Of a DNA stretch of 64,000 nucleotides, positions 8,931 through 16,903 are shown one piece after another. Below the pieces are notes generated by a model. It ran no database searches, was not told where the DNA came from, and was given only the letters and a program-made list of their open reading frames with translations. Location: NCBI RefSeq assembly GCF_018129995.1, contig NZ_JAFCKS010000003.1, positions 930,001 through 994,000 of the forward strand. The letters are read 5' to 3'. This DNA is from Bradyrhizobium sp. SZCCT0153. Lineage in GTDB: Bacteria > Pseudomonadota > Alphaproteobacteria > Rhizobiales > Xanthobacteraceae. The position numbers and the translations under genes are program-made. Each line of letters opens with the position of its first letter. Position 1 is the first letter of the stretch.

Positions 8931-8955
8931 CTTCTGTCATCGCAAGCAAAACCGA

Positions 8956-9768
8956 CTACCGCTTCCCGCAAAACTCCCGCGCCGCTACCGCCACGGCGTC
9001 CGCAATCTGGTCCTGTCGCTCCTGCGAGTTCATCGTCATTTCCTCGTCGCGGTTGATGATCGAGCCGGCCTCCAGCAGCACGGCGGCGCTGCGGGTTTGC
9101 GACAGCACGACGAGCCCGTCGTAACGGTAGACGCCGACATCCTTGTCGAGCAGCTGACGCCGGTAGCGGCCCATCACCGGCAGGGTGTATTGGCTGGCAT
9201 AATGCAGTCCCTGCTCCTTCAACTGCCTGCCGATCATCCGGGCCAGCATCAGGCTGGTGGCGAAGTGCGGATTCCGCTCCGACACGAACAGCGAATGGCC
9301 TGAAAACCGGTCGCTGAAATAGCTGTTCGCGCCATCGAACTCCCACGTCTCGAGCAGCTTGTCCGGCACCGAATCGTGATGGATCGACAGGAAGAGATCG
9401 GCCCGGCCGTCATTCGCGGCACTGACGCGCTTGAACAGGCTCGGCCGCGCCTTGCCGTCCGTGACGAGCAGGCGGGTTGCGCCAAAGCCTTCGGACTTGA
9501 GCTTGCCCGTGATCAACCTTGCAAGCCGGAAATTGAAGCCGAACTCCGTGTCGTTGCGCGCGCTCAACGCGCCGTAGGAGTCCGGCGTGTGCCCGACATC
9601 CACGACGATCCGGAATTTCGACATCTCGCATTTGGCCGCGGATTGCGTCGGCTTCGGTTTTACCATTTTTCGCAGCGCAACGGCTTGACCGCTGCCGAGC
9701 GGCGACAGCACGATCGACGCGACGAGCGGCGAGACGAGAATTGCGATGATGCTCCGCGATCGCCTCAA
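8956..9768 (-). CDS. periplasmic N-acetylmuramoyl-L-alanine amidase (Amidase_3)
   Basis: The product is a 270-residue zinc amidase that cleaves the bond between MurNAc and L-Ala of peptidoglycan. A signal-like N-terminus (residues 5-30) directs export. Zinc ligands are His60 (VDVGH), Glu75 (NDTEFGFN) and His130 (SIHHDS). The catalytic Glu is Glu233 in LLEAGSI. There is no AMIN or LysM targeting domain, so it is shorter than AmiC. The start is a TTG at 9768, three bases after the stop of the upstream Rieske gene and preceded by AGTAGGA. Later in-frame ATGs would remove the signal peptide. Tight spacing suggests cotranscription or translational coupling with the Rieske gene, which is functionally unexpected. 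Confidence 0.88.
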   Translation of the reverse strand: MRRSRSIIAILVSPLVASIVLSPLGSGQAVALRKMVKPKPTQSAAKCEMSKFRIVVDVGHTPDSYGALSARNDTEFGFNFRLARLITGKLKSEGFGATRLLVTDGKARPSLFKRVSAANDGRADLFLSIHHDSVPDKLLETWEFDGANSYFSDRFSGHSLFVSERNPHFATSLMLARMIGRQLKEQGLHYASQYTLPVMGRYRRQLLDKDVGVYRYDGLVVLSQTRSAAVLLEAGSIINRDEEMTMNSQERQDQIADAVAVAAREFCGKR

Positions 9769-9771
9769 GTC

Positions 9772-11109
9772 CTACTCCGCTGCCGCAATCCTGGGGTGGC
9801 CGACGAATCCCGCGACGTCGCCAAAGCGTTCCAGCATCACCGCGGGCAGGTCCTTGGCCTTGCTGGTGACGCAGGCGCCGGAGCGCACGGCGTAGCGATC
9901 CTGATGCGCAGCCTGCGGCGGCGGCACGCCCTGCTGGAGCGCACGCGCCAGCTCCATCACTGTCTTGCGGAAATGCATGATGCCGAGATCGGTCGGGCCG
10001 AGATGCTCACGGGTGCGGTCGGCAATCGGGCCCTGACTATCCTGCACGGCGGCGTCCTGTTCGGAGACGCCCTTGATGCCGGTATAGCTCCTGGTCTTCT
10101 GCAGCTTGCGGTCGATCAGATAGTCGTTGCCCTTGTGACGCAGTGGAACGTAATTGTCGTCGACTTCCGCGATCACGCCATTGCCTCGGTCGAAGGCGTC
10201 GCGCTCGGCTTGCGTCAGTGGACGATCCGGATTCCAGGCATAAGTGTAGATCCAGCAATTGGTGTCCGTGACCGGAACGAAGGTCTGGCCAAAGATGTTC
10301 TCGCCCGGCATCGCGCTCGGCGCATAGGCGTGGAACGGCATCAGGAACTGCGCGATGCGCCAGTAGATGTTGTCGCCGCCGGTGAGCCGGCCGCCTGCGA
10401 TGGTGAGGCCGGCGTCGTGCGGGGCGATCTTGATCACCGGCCGCGGGTCCTCCGCGATCCAGCGCATGTGATCGCTCGACATCCGCGCGATCGGGTTCAC
10501 GAAATGCTTCTTGATGTCCAGAATCTCGTTCTCCTCCTTGTCGAAGGAGAGATGCGCGAAGGTGAAGTGCGCGGTGTCGATCGAGCCTTCCAGCGCCTGC
10601 ACCCAGTTGCAATCCTGCCATTTCTTGCTGACGTAGCGGTGCGAGGCCGGCAGCAGCGCCATCTCCAGATCGGGCAGCTCGGGCATCGCATTCGCGGGGC
10701 CCATATAGGCCCAGATCATCTCGCCCCATTCGCGCACCGGATAGGACTTGATGCGGATGAGATCCTTGGCGTTGAGATCGGGATAGGAGGTCGGCATGTC
10801 GACGCAGCGACCTTCGGTATCGAACTTCCAGCCGTGATAGACGCAGCGGATGCCGCATTCTTCATTGCGCCCGAGCCAGAGATTGGCGCCGCGATGCGGG
10901 CAGTACTGATCGATGATTCCGACGACGCCGCGTGAGTCGCGGAAGGCGAGCAGCTCCTCGCCGAGGACGATGATCTTCTTCGGCTCGCTATCGGGTTCGG
11001 GAAGCTCCTTCGACAGGAGCACGGGAATCCAGAAGCGGCGCAACAATTCGCCCATGCCCGTTCCAGGGCCGGACTCGGTCAGGAACTTGTTGTCCTCGGC
11101 TCGGAGCAT
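9772..11109 (-). CDS. Rieske non-heme iron oxygenase, large subunit
   Basis: This 445-residue oxygenase component of a ring-hydroxylating or O-demethylating oxygenase has two visible metal sites. The Rieske [2Fe-2S] cluster uses Cys70-x-His72 (YCPHRG) and Cys89-x-x-His92 (CVYHGW). The mononuclear iron site has Asp178, His181 and His186 in DTAHFTFAH. Overall it resembles the phthalate 4,5-dioxygenase / vanillate-demethylase type of oxygenase. These need a separate reductase, and none is encoded nearby. The ATG at 11109 follows a G-rich ribosome-binding stretch. It lies 72 bases downstream of the TauD-type gene on the same strand, suggesting joint action on one substrate. The substrate is unknown. 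Confidence 0.9.
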   Translation of the reverse strand: MLRAEDNKFLTESGPGTGMGELLRRFWIPVLLSKELPEPDSEPKKIIVLGEELLAFRDSRGVVGIIDQYCPHRGANLWLGRNEECGIRCVYHGWKFDTEGRCVDMPTSYPDLNAKDLIRIKSYPVREWGEMIWAYMGPANAMPELPDLEMALLPASHRYVSKKWQDCNWVQALEGSIDTAHFTFAHLSFDKEENEILDIKKHFVNPIARMSSDHMRWIAEDPRPVIKIAPHDAGLTIAGGRLTGGDNIYWRIAQFLMPFHAYAPSAMPGENIFGQTFVPVTDTNCWIYTYAWNPDRPLTQAERDAFDRGNGVIAEVDDNYVPLRHKGNDYLIDRKLQKTRSYTGIKGVSEQDAAVQDSQGPIADRTREHLGPTDLGIMHFRKTVMELARALQQGVPPPQAAHQDRYAVRSGACVTSKAKDLPAVMLERFGDVAGFVGHPRIAAAE

Positions 11110-11181
11110 GGCTGATCCCCCCGATTTGTTTTTGGGAAGATTGGCGCGGGAGCAGGAGGACGTCAACGCAAGAAGCGGCGT

Positions 11182-12078
11182 CTACACCGGCCTCTCGCCC
11201 TTCACCGTCACCCGCGTGCCGGACCGCGTATGGGGCCAATAGTCCCACATTGCGCGGTGCTGGGTGCAGCGGTTGTCCCAGAACGCGATGGCGTTCTCGG
11301 TCCAGCGGAAGCGGCACTGGAATAGCGGGTTTTCCGCGTGCTGATAGAGGTAGGCAAGCATCGCATCGCTCTCGTCGCGCGGGACGCCGTTGATGTGGCG
11401 GGTGAAGCCGCGATTGACGTAGAGCGCCTTCTTAGCCGTGACCGGATGCGTGCGCACCACGGGATGCTCGGCACTCGGATAGGATGGACGGTCGGCGACG
11501 CCGTAATTGGCGTAGAGCCCGCGATAGATCGGCTCGCCGTCGTGCAGCGCAGTCAGCCCGTCGAGATAGGCCTTCATCCGATCCGACAGCGCCTCATAGG
11601 CCGCATACATGTTGGCGAACAGCGTGTCGCCGCCGCGCGGCGGGCATTGCTTGATGTAGAGGATCGATCCCATCGGCGGCTCGAGATCGCAGGACACGTC
11701 GGAATGCCAGCCCTCGCCATTGGCACGCGGCGAGTTCGCATCGGCATAGATCTTCATCAGCGCCGGGTCTTCGTCCTCGTGCGGGGCGGCGGGATGGAAA
11801 TGCAGCTCGCCGAACTTGCGGCCGAAGGCGAGATGCTGCTGCGGCGTGATGTGCTGGTCGCGCAAGAAGATGACGAGGTTTTCGGCCAGCGCGCGGTGGA
11901 TCTCGTCCATCTGCCGGTTGGAGCGGGCATCGTCCGAGACGAGCTTGCCGATGTCTACGCCGGATATTTCCGCGCCGATGATCGGGGTCAGCTTTTCGAC
12001 CGCGATGGTTTCGTAAGGCGTGCCGTCTTCCGCCGTGTGGCGGTAGCGCGGGCCCTGCTTGCCGGCGAGTGAGCTCAT
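11182..12078 (-). CDS. TauD/TfdA family alpha-ketoglutarate-dependent dioxygenase
   Basis: This 298-residue Fe(II)/2-oxoglutarate oxygenase has a facial triad of His125 and Asp127 (GWHSD) plus distal His274 (TQHRAMWDY). The 2-oxoglutarate carboxylate-binding Arg is Arg285 or Arg289 in RSGTRV. TauD itself releases sulfite from taurine and TfdA cleaves aryloxyacetates; which of these applies cannot be decided here. The ATG at 12078 is preceded by GGGAG at 8 bases and is preferred over an in-frame TTG at 12093. It is the first gene of a probable operon with the Rieske oxygenase and the amidase. Confidence 0.9.
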   Translation of the reverse strand: MSSLAGKQGPRYRHTAEDGTPYETIAVEKLTPIIGAEISGVDIGKLVSDDARSNRQMDEIHRALAENLVIFLRDQHITPQQHLAFGRKFGELHFHPAAPHEDEDPALMKIYADANSPRANGEGWHSDVSCDLEPPMGSILYIKQCPPRGGDTLFANMYAAYEALSDRMKAYLDGLTALHDGEPIYRGLYANYGVADRPSYPSAEHPVVRTHPVTAKKALYVNRGFTRHINGVPRDESDAMLAYLYQHAENPLFQCRFRWTENAIAFWDNRCTQHRAMWDYWPHTRSGTRVTVKGERPV

Positions 12079-12163
12079 GGGTGTTGCTCCCAATCATTGT
12101 TGATTGAGAGCCATCGTAGCGCGCGGTGACAGATACGCAATCTGCGCTGCAAGCACAGCCGTC

Positions 12164-12195
12164 GTCCCGGGGCGCGCAAAGCGCGAGCCCGGGAC
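12164..12195. repeat. dispersed palindrome (CCCGGG / GCGCGC type)
   Basis: GTCCCGGG at 12164-12171 is mirrored by CCCGGGAC at 12188-12195 across a CGCGC-AAAG-CGCG centre. From general knowledge of Bradyrhizobium intergenic DNA this looks like one of its common dispersed palindromic elements. It lies in the gap between ispG and the TauD-type gene. Confidence 0.6.
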
Positions 12196-12270
12196 CCATA
12201 ACCGCAGAATTGGGTTTGACGATGATTCGGAGTGACAGTTCACCATAACCACAACGGCCTGTGGTTACGA

Positions 12271-12290
12271 GCCCCCGCCTTCGCGGGGGC
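12271..12290. terminator. GC-rich hairpin downstream of ispG
   Basis: GCCCCCGC (12271-12278) pairs perfectly with GCGGGGGC (12283-12290) over a CTTC loop. It lies 34 bases past the ispG stop. There is no T run on either strand, so it may be a transcript-end stabiliser or another dispersed palindrome rather than a classic terminator. Confidence 0.5.
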
Positions 12291-12323
12291 GACGAGCAGA
12301 GCGCGGGCTACAGCTGAGTGAAA

Positions 12324-13607
12324 TCACTCCGCCGCGGTCACCGGCACCTTGGCGCCCTGGCCGTAGCGCTGGTCGATGTAATCGATCACGAGCGCCTTGA
12401 AGTCGGCGGAGATGGTCGGGCCGCGCAGCGTGCGGAACTTCTTGCCGTCGACGAACACCGGGGCGGCCGGCGCTTCGCCCGTGCCCGGAAGCGAGATGCC
12501 GATATTGGCATGCTTGGATTCGCCGGGGCCGTTGACGATGCAACCCATCACCGCGACGTTGAGTTCTTCCACGCCGGGATATTTCGTCTTCCAGGCCGGC
12601 ATCTCGTCGCGGATGAAATCCTGGATCGAGCGCGCCAGCTCCTGGAACGTGGTCGAGGTGGTGCGGCCGCAACCGGGGCAGGCCGCGACCAGCGGCACGA
12701 AGGTGCGAAAACCCATGGTCTGCAAGAGCTCCTGGCCGACCTGCACCTCGCGGGTGCGATCGCCGCCCGGCTCCGGGGTCAGCGAGATGCGGATGGTGTC
12801 GCCGATGCCCTGCTGCAGCAGGATGCCGAGCGCGGCCGAGGACGCCACGATGCCCTTGGTGCCCATGCCGGCTTCGGTCAGACCGAGATGAATCGCATAG
12901 TCGGAGCGGCTGGCAAGATCCTGATAGACCGCGATGAGATCCTGCACCGCCGAGACCTTTGCGGACAGAATGATGCGGTCCTTCGGCATGCCGAGCTCTT
13001 CGGCACGCGCGGCCGAGAGCAGCGCGGACTGCACCATGGCCTCGCGCGTCACCGCGCGCACGTCGCGCGGGTTGGCGGACGCGGCGTTCTCGTCCATCAG
13101 CTTGGTCAGCAGTTCCTGGTCGAGCGAGCCCCAATTGGCGCCGATGCGCACCGGCTTGCTGTTCTTGTTCGCGATCTCGATGATGTCGGCGAACTGGGTG
13201 TCGCGCTTGTCCTTGAAGCCGACATTGCCGGGATTGATGCGATATTTGGCGAGCGCCTCGGCGCAGGCCGGATAGGCGGCGAGCAGCTTGTGGCCGATAT
13301 AATGGAAGTCGCCGATCAGAGGCGTGGTGATGCCTCGCTTGAGCAGGCCGTCGCGGATGTGCGGAACGGCGGCAGCGGCCTCCTCGCGGTCGACCGTGAT
13401 GCGGACCATTTCGGATCCGGCGCGCGCGAGCGCTGCGACCTGGGCGATGGTGCCGTCGATATCGGCGGTGTCGGTGTTGGTCATCGACTGCACGACGATC
13501 GGCGCACCGCCGCCGACGGCGACGTCGCCGACCTTGACCTGGGTGGTCCTGTGCCGGGGCGCGGGGCCAGCGACGTCGGAATCGATGGGGTTTTCGAGCT
13601 TGTTCAT
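12324..13607 (-). CDS. ispG: 4-hydroxy-3-methylbut-2-enyl diphosphate synthase (MEP pathway)
   Basis: The product is 427 residues. IspG reduces ME-cPP to HMBPP using a [4Fe-4S] cluster, in the cytosol, one step before IspH. The TIM-barrel N-terminal part carries the VVQSMTNTDT signature. The C-terminal part has the cluster cysteines in AACPGCGRTT and VMGCIVNGPGES. Length and order match the bacterial two-domain form. The ATG at 13607 (MNKLENP) is preferred over an in-frame TTG at 13616. Its start is 12 bases from the stop of the DMT exporter gene, so the two are likely cotranscribed. Confidence 0.96.
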   Translation of the reverse strand: MNKLENPIDSDVAGPAPRHRTTQVKVGDVAVGGGAPIVVQSMTNTDTADIDGTIAQVAALARAGSEMVRITVDREEAAAAVPHIRDGLLKRGITTPLIGDFHYIGHKLLAAYPACAEALAKYRINPGNVGFKDKRDTQFADIIEIANKNSKPVRIGANWGSLDQELLTKLMDENAASANPRDVRAVTREAMVQSALLSAARAEELGMPKDRIILSAKVSAVQDLIAVYQDLASRSDYAIHLGLTEAGMGTKGIVASSAALGILLQQGIGDTIRISLTPEPGGDRTREVQVGQELLQTMGFRTFVPLVAACPGCGRTTSTTFQELARSIQDFIRDEMPAWKTKYPGVEELNVAVMGCIVNGPGESKHANIGISLPGTGEAPAAPVFVDGKKFRTLRGPTISADFKALVIDYIDQRYGQGAKVPVTAAE

Positions 13608-13619
13608 GGCGTCCAAATA

Positions 13620-14573
13620 TCAGGTTTTGGTGACGTTCAGCAATGCATCAGGCGGCGCCACAGCCGTTCGGCTGGGACGGTTAACCAGAAAAAGCCCAGC
13701 AATTACAAGGACGGCCGCCGCCCCGAAAGTCAGGCTCAAGGTGTCGTGCATGATGAAATAGCTACCCACCACGCCAAACAAAGGGGTGATGAAGGTAAAA
13801 GCCGACAATTTGCTGGCCGAATAGGTCTTCACCAACGCGAACCAAAGCGTGAACGTGGTTCCCACCACCCAGATCGCCTGAAAGGCCATCAGGCCGAGCG
13901 ACAGCGGGGACGGCGTGTGGGTTATGGATTCGCCGAACAGCCAGGCTGCCAGCCCCAGGATCGGGATCGAGGTCGCGACCTGATAGCCCAGCGCCTTCTC
14001 GGGCGCGGCGAAGCGCAGCCGCGTGCTCTTGGCGACCAGTGTGGTCGCAGCCCACAGCGCCGCGCCGCCGACGATCATGAGGTCGCCGAGCAGAACGTGG
14101 GAATCGACATTGGGCTGCGGCACGCCGATGGCGAGCGCGACGCCGGCAAAGCTGATGGCGAGCCCCAGCCATTGCGTGCCGCCGAGCCGCTCGCCGAGCA
14201 CCTGATAGGAGCCAAGCGCGACGAAAAACGGAGCGGTGTAGAGAAACACCACCGCGCGGGACGCAGGGGTGAGGCGCAGCCCCTGGAAGATCAGCACGAA
14301 TTCGATGCCGAACATCAATCCGGCGATGAGGCCCGGTTTCCAGGTGCCGTCGCGCTCGAAGAATTTGACGCCGCGCAAGCTGCCTATGATGAACAGCACC
14401 GGCAACGCGCCCATCGAGCGGATCATCGCCTGAAGCATCGGCGGGATGTCCGGCAGCACCAGCTTCACCGCGATCTGGTTGAACCCCCAGGTCAGGCACA
14501 GCATGAGCATCAGCGCGATGGCGCCGGCACTGAGAGGGCGCCCGGTGGACGGTATGGCTTGTGGTGAGGACAT
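13620..14573 (-). CDS. EamA/DMT family drug/metabolite exporter
   Basis: This 317-residue membrane protein has ten predicted helices arranged as two EamA repeats. The first begins LMLMLCLTWGFNQIAVK and the second near LLGDLMIVGGAALWA. DMT proteins of this type export amino acids, nucleosides or small metabolites; the substrate is not predictable here. The ATG at 14573 (MSSPQ) was chosen because the longer frame starts with a TTG inside the upstream Fur-family gene. It lies between the Fur-family gene (35-base gap) and ispG (12-base gap) on the same strand. Confidence 0.88.
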   Translation of the reverse strand: MSSPQAIPSTGRPLSAGAIALMLMLCLTWGFNQIAVKLVLPDIPPMLQAMIRSMGALPVLFIIGSLRGVKFFERDGTWKPGLIAGLMFGIEFVLIFQGLRLTPASRAVVFLYTAPFFVALGSYQVLGERLGGTQWLGLAISFAGVALAIGVPQPNVDSHVLLGDLMIVGGAALWAATTLVAKSTRLRFAAPEKALGYQVATSIPILGLAAWLFGESITHTPSPLSLGLMAFQAIWVVGTTFTLWFALVKTYSASKLSAFTFITPLFGVVGSYFIMHDTLSLTFGAAAVLVIAGLFLVNRPSRTAVAPPDALLNVTKT

Positions 14574-14608
14574 GTCTTCCCGAAAAACCGGCTTTGCGCC
14601 GTTGTTGC

Positions 14609-15103
14609 TTATGCAGCTTTCTGACAATGGGCGCAGACGCCCGTGATTTCCACCACGGACAATTTGGGGGCGAAGCCTGAGCTGCGCGCGGCGGAGTTGA
14701 GGTCCCTGGCGAAGGAGGCCGACGGAATCTCGCCGACGAGGCCGCAGCGCTCGCAGATCAGGAACGTCACCGCCGACGTCGCGTCATGATCGTGGGCGGC
14801 GCAGGCCAGATAGGCATTTCGGCTTTCGATGCGGTGCACGAGGCCGTTGGCCATCAAGAAATCGAGAGCACGATAGATCGTAATCGGCGCCGGCCGCGGC
14901 ATCGATTTAGCCAGTTCGTCGATCACCTCGTAGGCGCCGAGCGGACGATGGCTGGAGAGCAGCGCTCCCAGCACCTGGCGCCTGATCGGCGTGAATTTCT
15001 GCGCGCGTTGCTCGCAAACGGCCTCGGCATGCGACAGCGCGTCCGCGGTGCAGCGGCCGTGATCGTGGTCGGGCGTCGGAAATGCCGGCTTTGCGAGGGT
15101 CAT
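14609..15103 (-). CDS. Fur family metal-responsive repressor, Zur-like
   Basis: This 164-residue regulator has an N-terminal winged helix (about 35-95; AQKFTPIRRQVLGALL and the PAPITIYRALDFL recognition region). A metal-binding dimerisation domain follows, with His-rich AHDHDA and the structural zinc cysteines CERC and CAHC near the end. The short length and the His/Cys pattern fit Zur better than Fur or PerR, but no znuABC genes are nearby to confirm it. It starts 157 bases from the divergent marR and heads a probable three-gene unit with the DMT exporter and ispG. Confidence 0.85.
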   Translation of the reverse strand: MTLAKPAFPTPDHDHGRCTADALSHAEAVCEQRAQKFTPIRRQVLGALLSSHRPLGAYEVIDELAKSMPRPAPITIYRALDFLMANGLVHRIESRNAYLACAAHDHDATSAVTFLICERCGLVGEIPSASFARDLNSAARSSGFAPKLSVVEITGVCAHCQKAA

Positions 15104-15217
15104 GTGGCCTGACTTCTAGCATTTCGCCGATGGAACCCAAAGCGCGACCGGGGGTCTTGGCCACCAGCCATGCTTTCGCGGCGGGACAGCGTCCCGCTAA
15201 CCCGCCGTGAAATAATC

Positions 15218-15246
15218 ATAAGCTTGCTTATCATATGCGAGCTTAT
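15218..15246. promoter_or_regulatory. two tandem operator-like palindromes before marR-emrAB
   Basis: ATAAGC-TT-GCTTAT at 15218-15231 is a perfect inverted repeat with a 2-base spacer. ATATGC-GA-GCTTAT at 15233-15246 is a near-perfect second copy 15 bases further on. The ribosome-binding AGGAGA (15247-15252) follows at once, then the marR ATG at 15261. Position and dyad form fit autoregulatory binding sites for the MarR protein, as is known for emrRAB-type operons. That is inferred, not shown. Confidence 0.75.
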
Positions 15247-15260
15247 AGGAGACAAAGCTT

Positions 15261-15743
15261 ATGACCCGCGGGTCGGTCGACCAGAACTTCCTGTTCACGC
15301 TCGGTGAGCTCTACCGCCTGTTGCGCGTCTACGCCGACAAGGAGGCCTCGCGCTTCGGCATCACCCGCGCGCAATGGGCGGTGCTGTCCAAGGTCGAGCG
15401 CAGCGAGGGCATGAAACAATCGGAACTCGCCGAGCTTCTGGAAATGCAGCCGATCACGCTGACGCGGCTGATCGACAAGCTCTGCGACAGCGACTGGATC
15501 GAGCGCCGCAACGACGCCTCGGACCGCCGCGTCAAACGGCTCTACTTGAAGAAGGCCGGCCGGACCTTGCTCGGCAAGATGAGCGGCCTCAAGTCCGAGC
15601 TTACGGCCAACGCGCTCGACGGCATCAATCCGGCGGACGCTCACCGTCTTCTCACCCAACTCGAATCCATCAAGGAAAACGTGCGTAACGCGATCCAGAC
15701 CAGCGGAGCGGAACAAGCGCGTAAGGAGCAGCGCTATGGCTGA
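15261..15743 (+). CDS. MarR family transcriptional repressor of the efflux operon
   Basis: The product is a 160-residue winged-helix regulator. The DNA-binding part includes GITRAQWAVLSKVERSEG, the recognition helix MQPITLTRLIDKL and the wing DASDRRVKRLYL. Flanking N- and C-terminal helices form the dimer interface. MarR proteins usually lose DNA binding when they meet phenolic or other drug-like ligands. The gene overlaps emrA by 8 bases, so the three genes form one operon. Two palindromes sit just upstream and probably mediate autorepression. Confidence 0.92.
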   Translation: MTRGSVDQNFLFTLGELYRLLRVYADKEASRFGITRAQWAVLSKVERSEGMKQSELAELLEMQPITLTRLIDKLCDSDWIERRNDASDRRVKRLYLKKAGRTLLGKMSGLKSELTANALDGINPADAHRLLTQLESIKENVRNAIQTSGAEQARKEQRYG

Positions 15744-16899
15744 CCAGGTTCTCAAATTCCAGCCTGAGCAGAAGAGCGACAGCGGCAAGCCGACCAAGAA
15801 GGCCGGCACCGATCCGCGCCGCCGGCTGATGGCGGGTCTGCGCCGCTATCGCCGCGTCCTCCTCCTGGTCGTGCTGCCGATCGTCGTCGCCATCGGCGGC
15901 ATCACCTTCTATCTCAACGGCGGCCGCTATGTCGGCACCGACGACGCCTATGTCGGCGCCCAGAAAGTGCTGGTGACGCCCGACATCTCCGGCAAGATCC
16001 TGAAGGTGGTCGTGAAGGAAGGCCAGTCGGTCAAGCGCGGCGACGAGCTGTTCGAGATCGACCCCGTGCCGTTCCGCCTCGCGGTGGACGAGGCCAGGGC
16101 GCAGCTGATGCAGGCGCAGTCGACCTATGACAATCTCGTTGCCAACATCAAGATCTATGGCGACATGCTCAACCTTGCCCAGCAAGGCATCGATCTGAAG
16201 CAGCGCGACGTCGAGCGCAAGCAGGCGCTGGTGAAGAACAATTTCGGCTCGCAGCTTGATCTCGACAACGCTTCGAATGCTCTGGTCACCGCCGGCGCAC
16301 AGGCGCAATACATCAAGCAGCAACTCTCCAACGCCAAGACGCAGCTGCTCGGCGACCCCGCCTTGCCGCTGGAGCAATTCCCGCCCTACGCACAGGCGAA
16401 AGCCAAGCTGGACGATGCCCAGCGCAACCTCGACCACACCGTGCTGCGCGCTCCGATGGACGGCGTGGCGACACAGGTCGAGCAGATCCAGCTCGGCCGC
16501 TTCGTCACAGCCGGCACGCCCGTCTTCTCCATCATCGACGTCGCCCATCCCTGGGTCGACGCCAATCCGAAGGAGAGCGACCTCACCCACGTTACCGAAG
16601 GGCAGGCCGTCACGCTCGAGGTCGACGCGTTCCCGAACCACGTCTTCAAGGGCAAGATCGGCTCGCTCTCGCCCGGCACCGGCGCGCAATTCGCGATCCT
16701 GCCGCCGCAGAACGCCACCGGCAATTTCGTCAAGGTGGTGCAGCGCGTGCCGATCCGGATCTATTTCGACGAAACCGACAAATACGTGCGGAAGCTGAAG
16801 GCCGGCATGAGCGTCTATGCCACCATCGACACCGGCCATCAGCGCTCGCTTGCCGGCCTGTTAGGCCTGTCGGCAACGGCGAACCAGGACAAGGACTGA
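15736..16899 (+). CDS. emrA: EmrA-type membrane fusion protein of a tripartite efflux pump
   Basis: This is a 387-residue HlyD-family adaptor. A basic cytosolic leader is followed by a single membrane helix (about residues 40-60, LLLVVLPIVVAIGG). The periplasmic biotinyl-lipoyl halves (TDDAYVGAQKVLVTPDISG, and LRAPMDGVATQVEQIQLG after the hairpin) flank a long alpha-hairpin (about 110-220). A beta-barrel domain lies near the end. It bridges the inner-membrane pump EmrB to an outer-membrane channel that is not encoded here. The ATG lies inside the marR end, preceded by AAGGAG. Confidence 0.92.
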   Translation: MADQVLKFQPEQKSDSGKPTKKAGTDPRRRLMAGLRRYRRVLLLVVLPIVVAIGGITFYLNGGRYVGTDDAYVGAQKVLVTPDISGKILKVVVKEGQSVKRGDELFEIDPVPFRLAVDEARAQLMQAQSTYDNLVANIKIYGDMLNLAQQGIDLKQRDVERKQALVKNNFGSQLDLDNASNALVTAGAQAQYIKQQLSNAKTQLLGDPALPLEQFPPYAQAKAKLDDAQRNLDHTVLRAPMDGVATQVEQIQLGRFVTAGTPVFSIIDVAHPWVDANPKESDLTHVTEGQAVTLEVDAFPNHVFKGKIGSLSPGTGAQFAILPPQNATGNFVKVVQRVPIRIYFDETDKYVRKLKAGMSVYATIDTGHQRSLAGLLGLSATANQDKD

Positions 16900-16903
16900 T
16901 CCG

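Noticed and set aside
12318..14567. A 749-codon plus-strand open frame opposite ispG and the DMT exporter
   Set aside because: It covers two well-supported genes on the other strand and its product has antisense-type composition without motifs.
14574..14627. Longer DMT exporter starting at a TTG inside the Fur-family gene
   Set aside because: The extension has no hydrophobic or family-like residues and no ribosome site better than that for the ATG at 14573.
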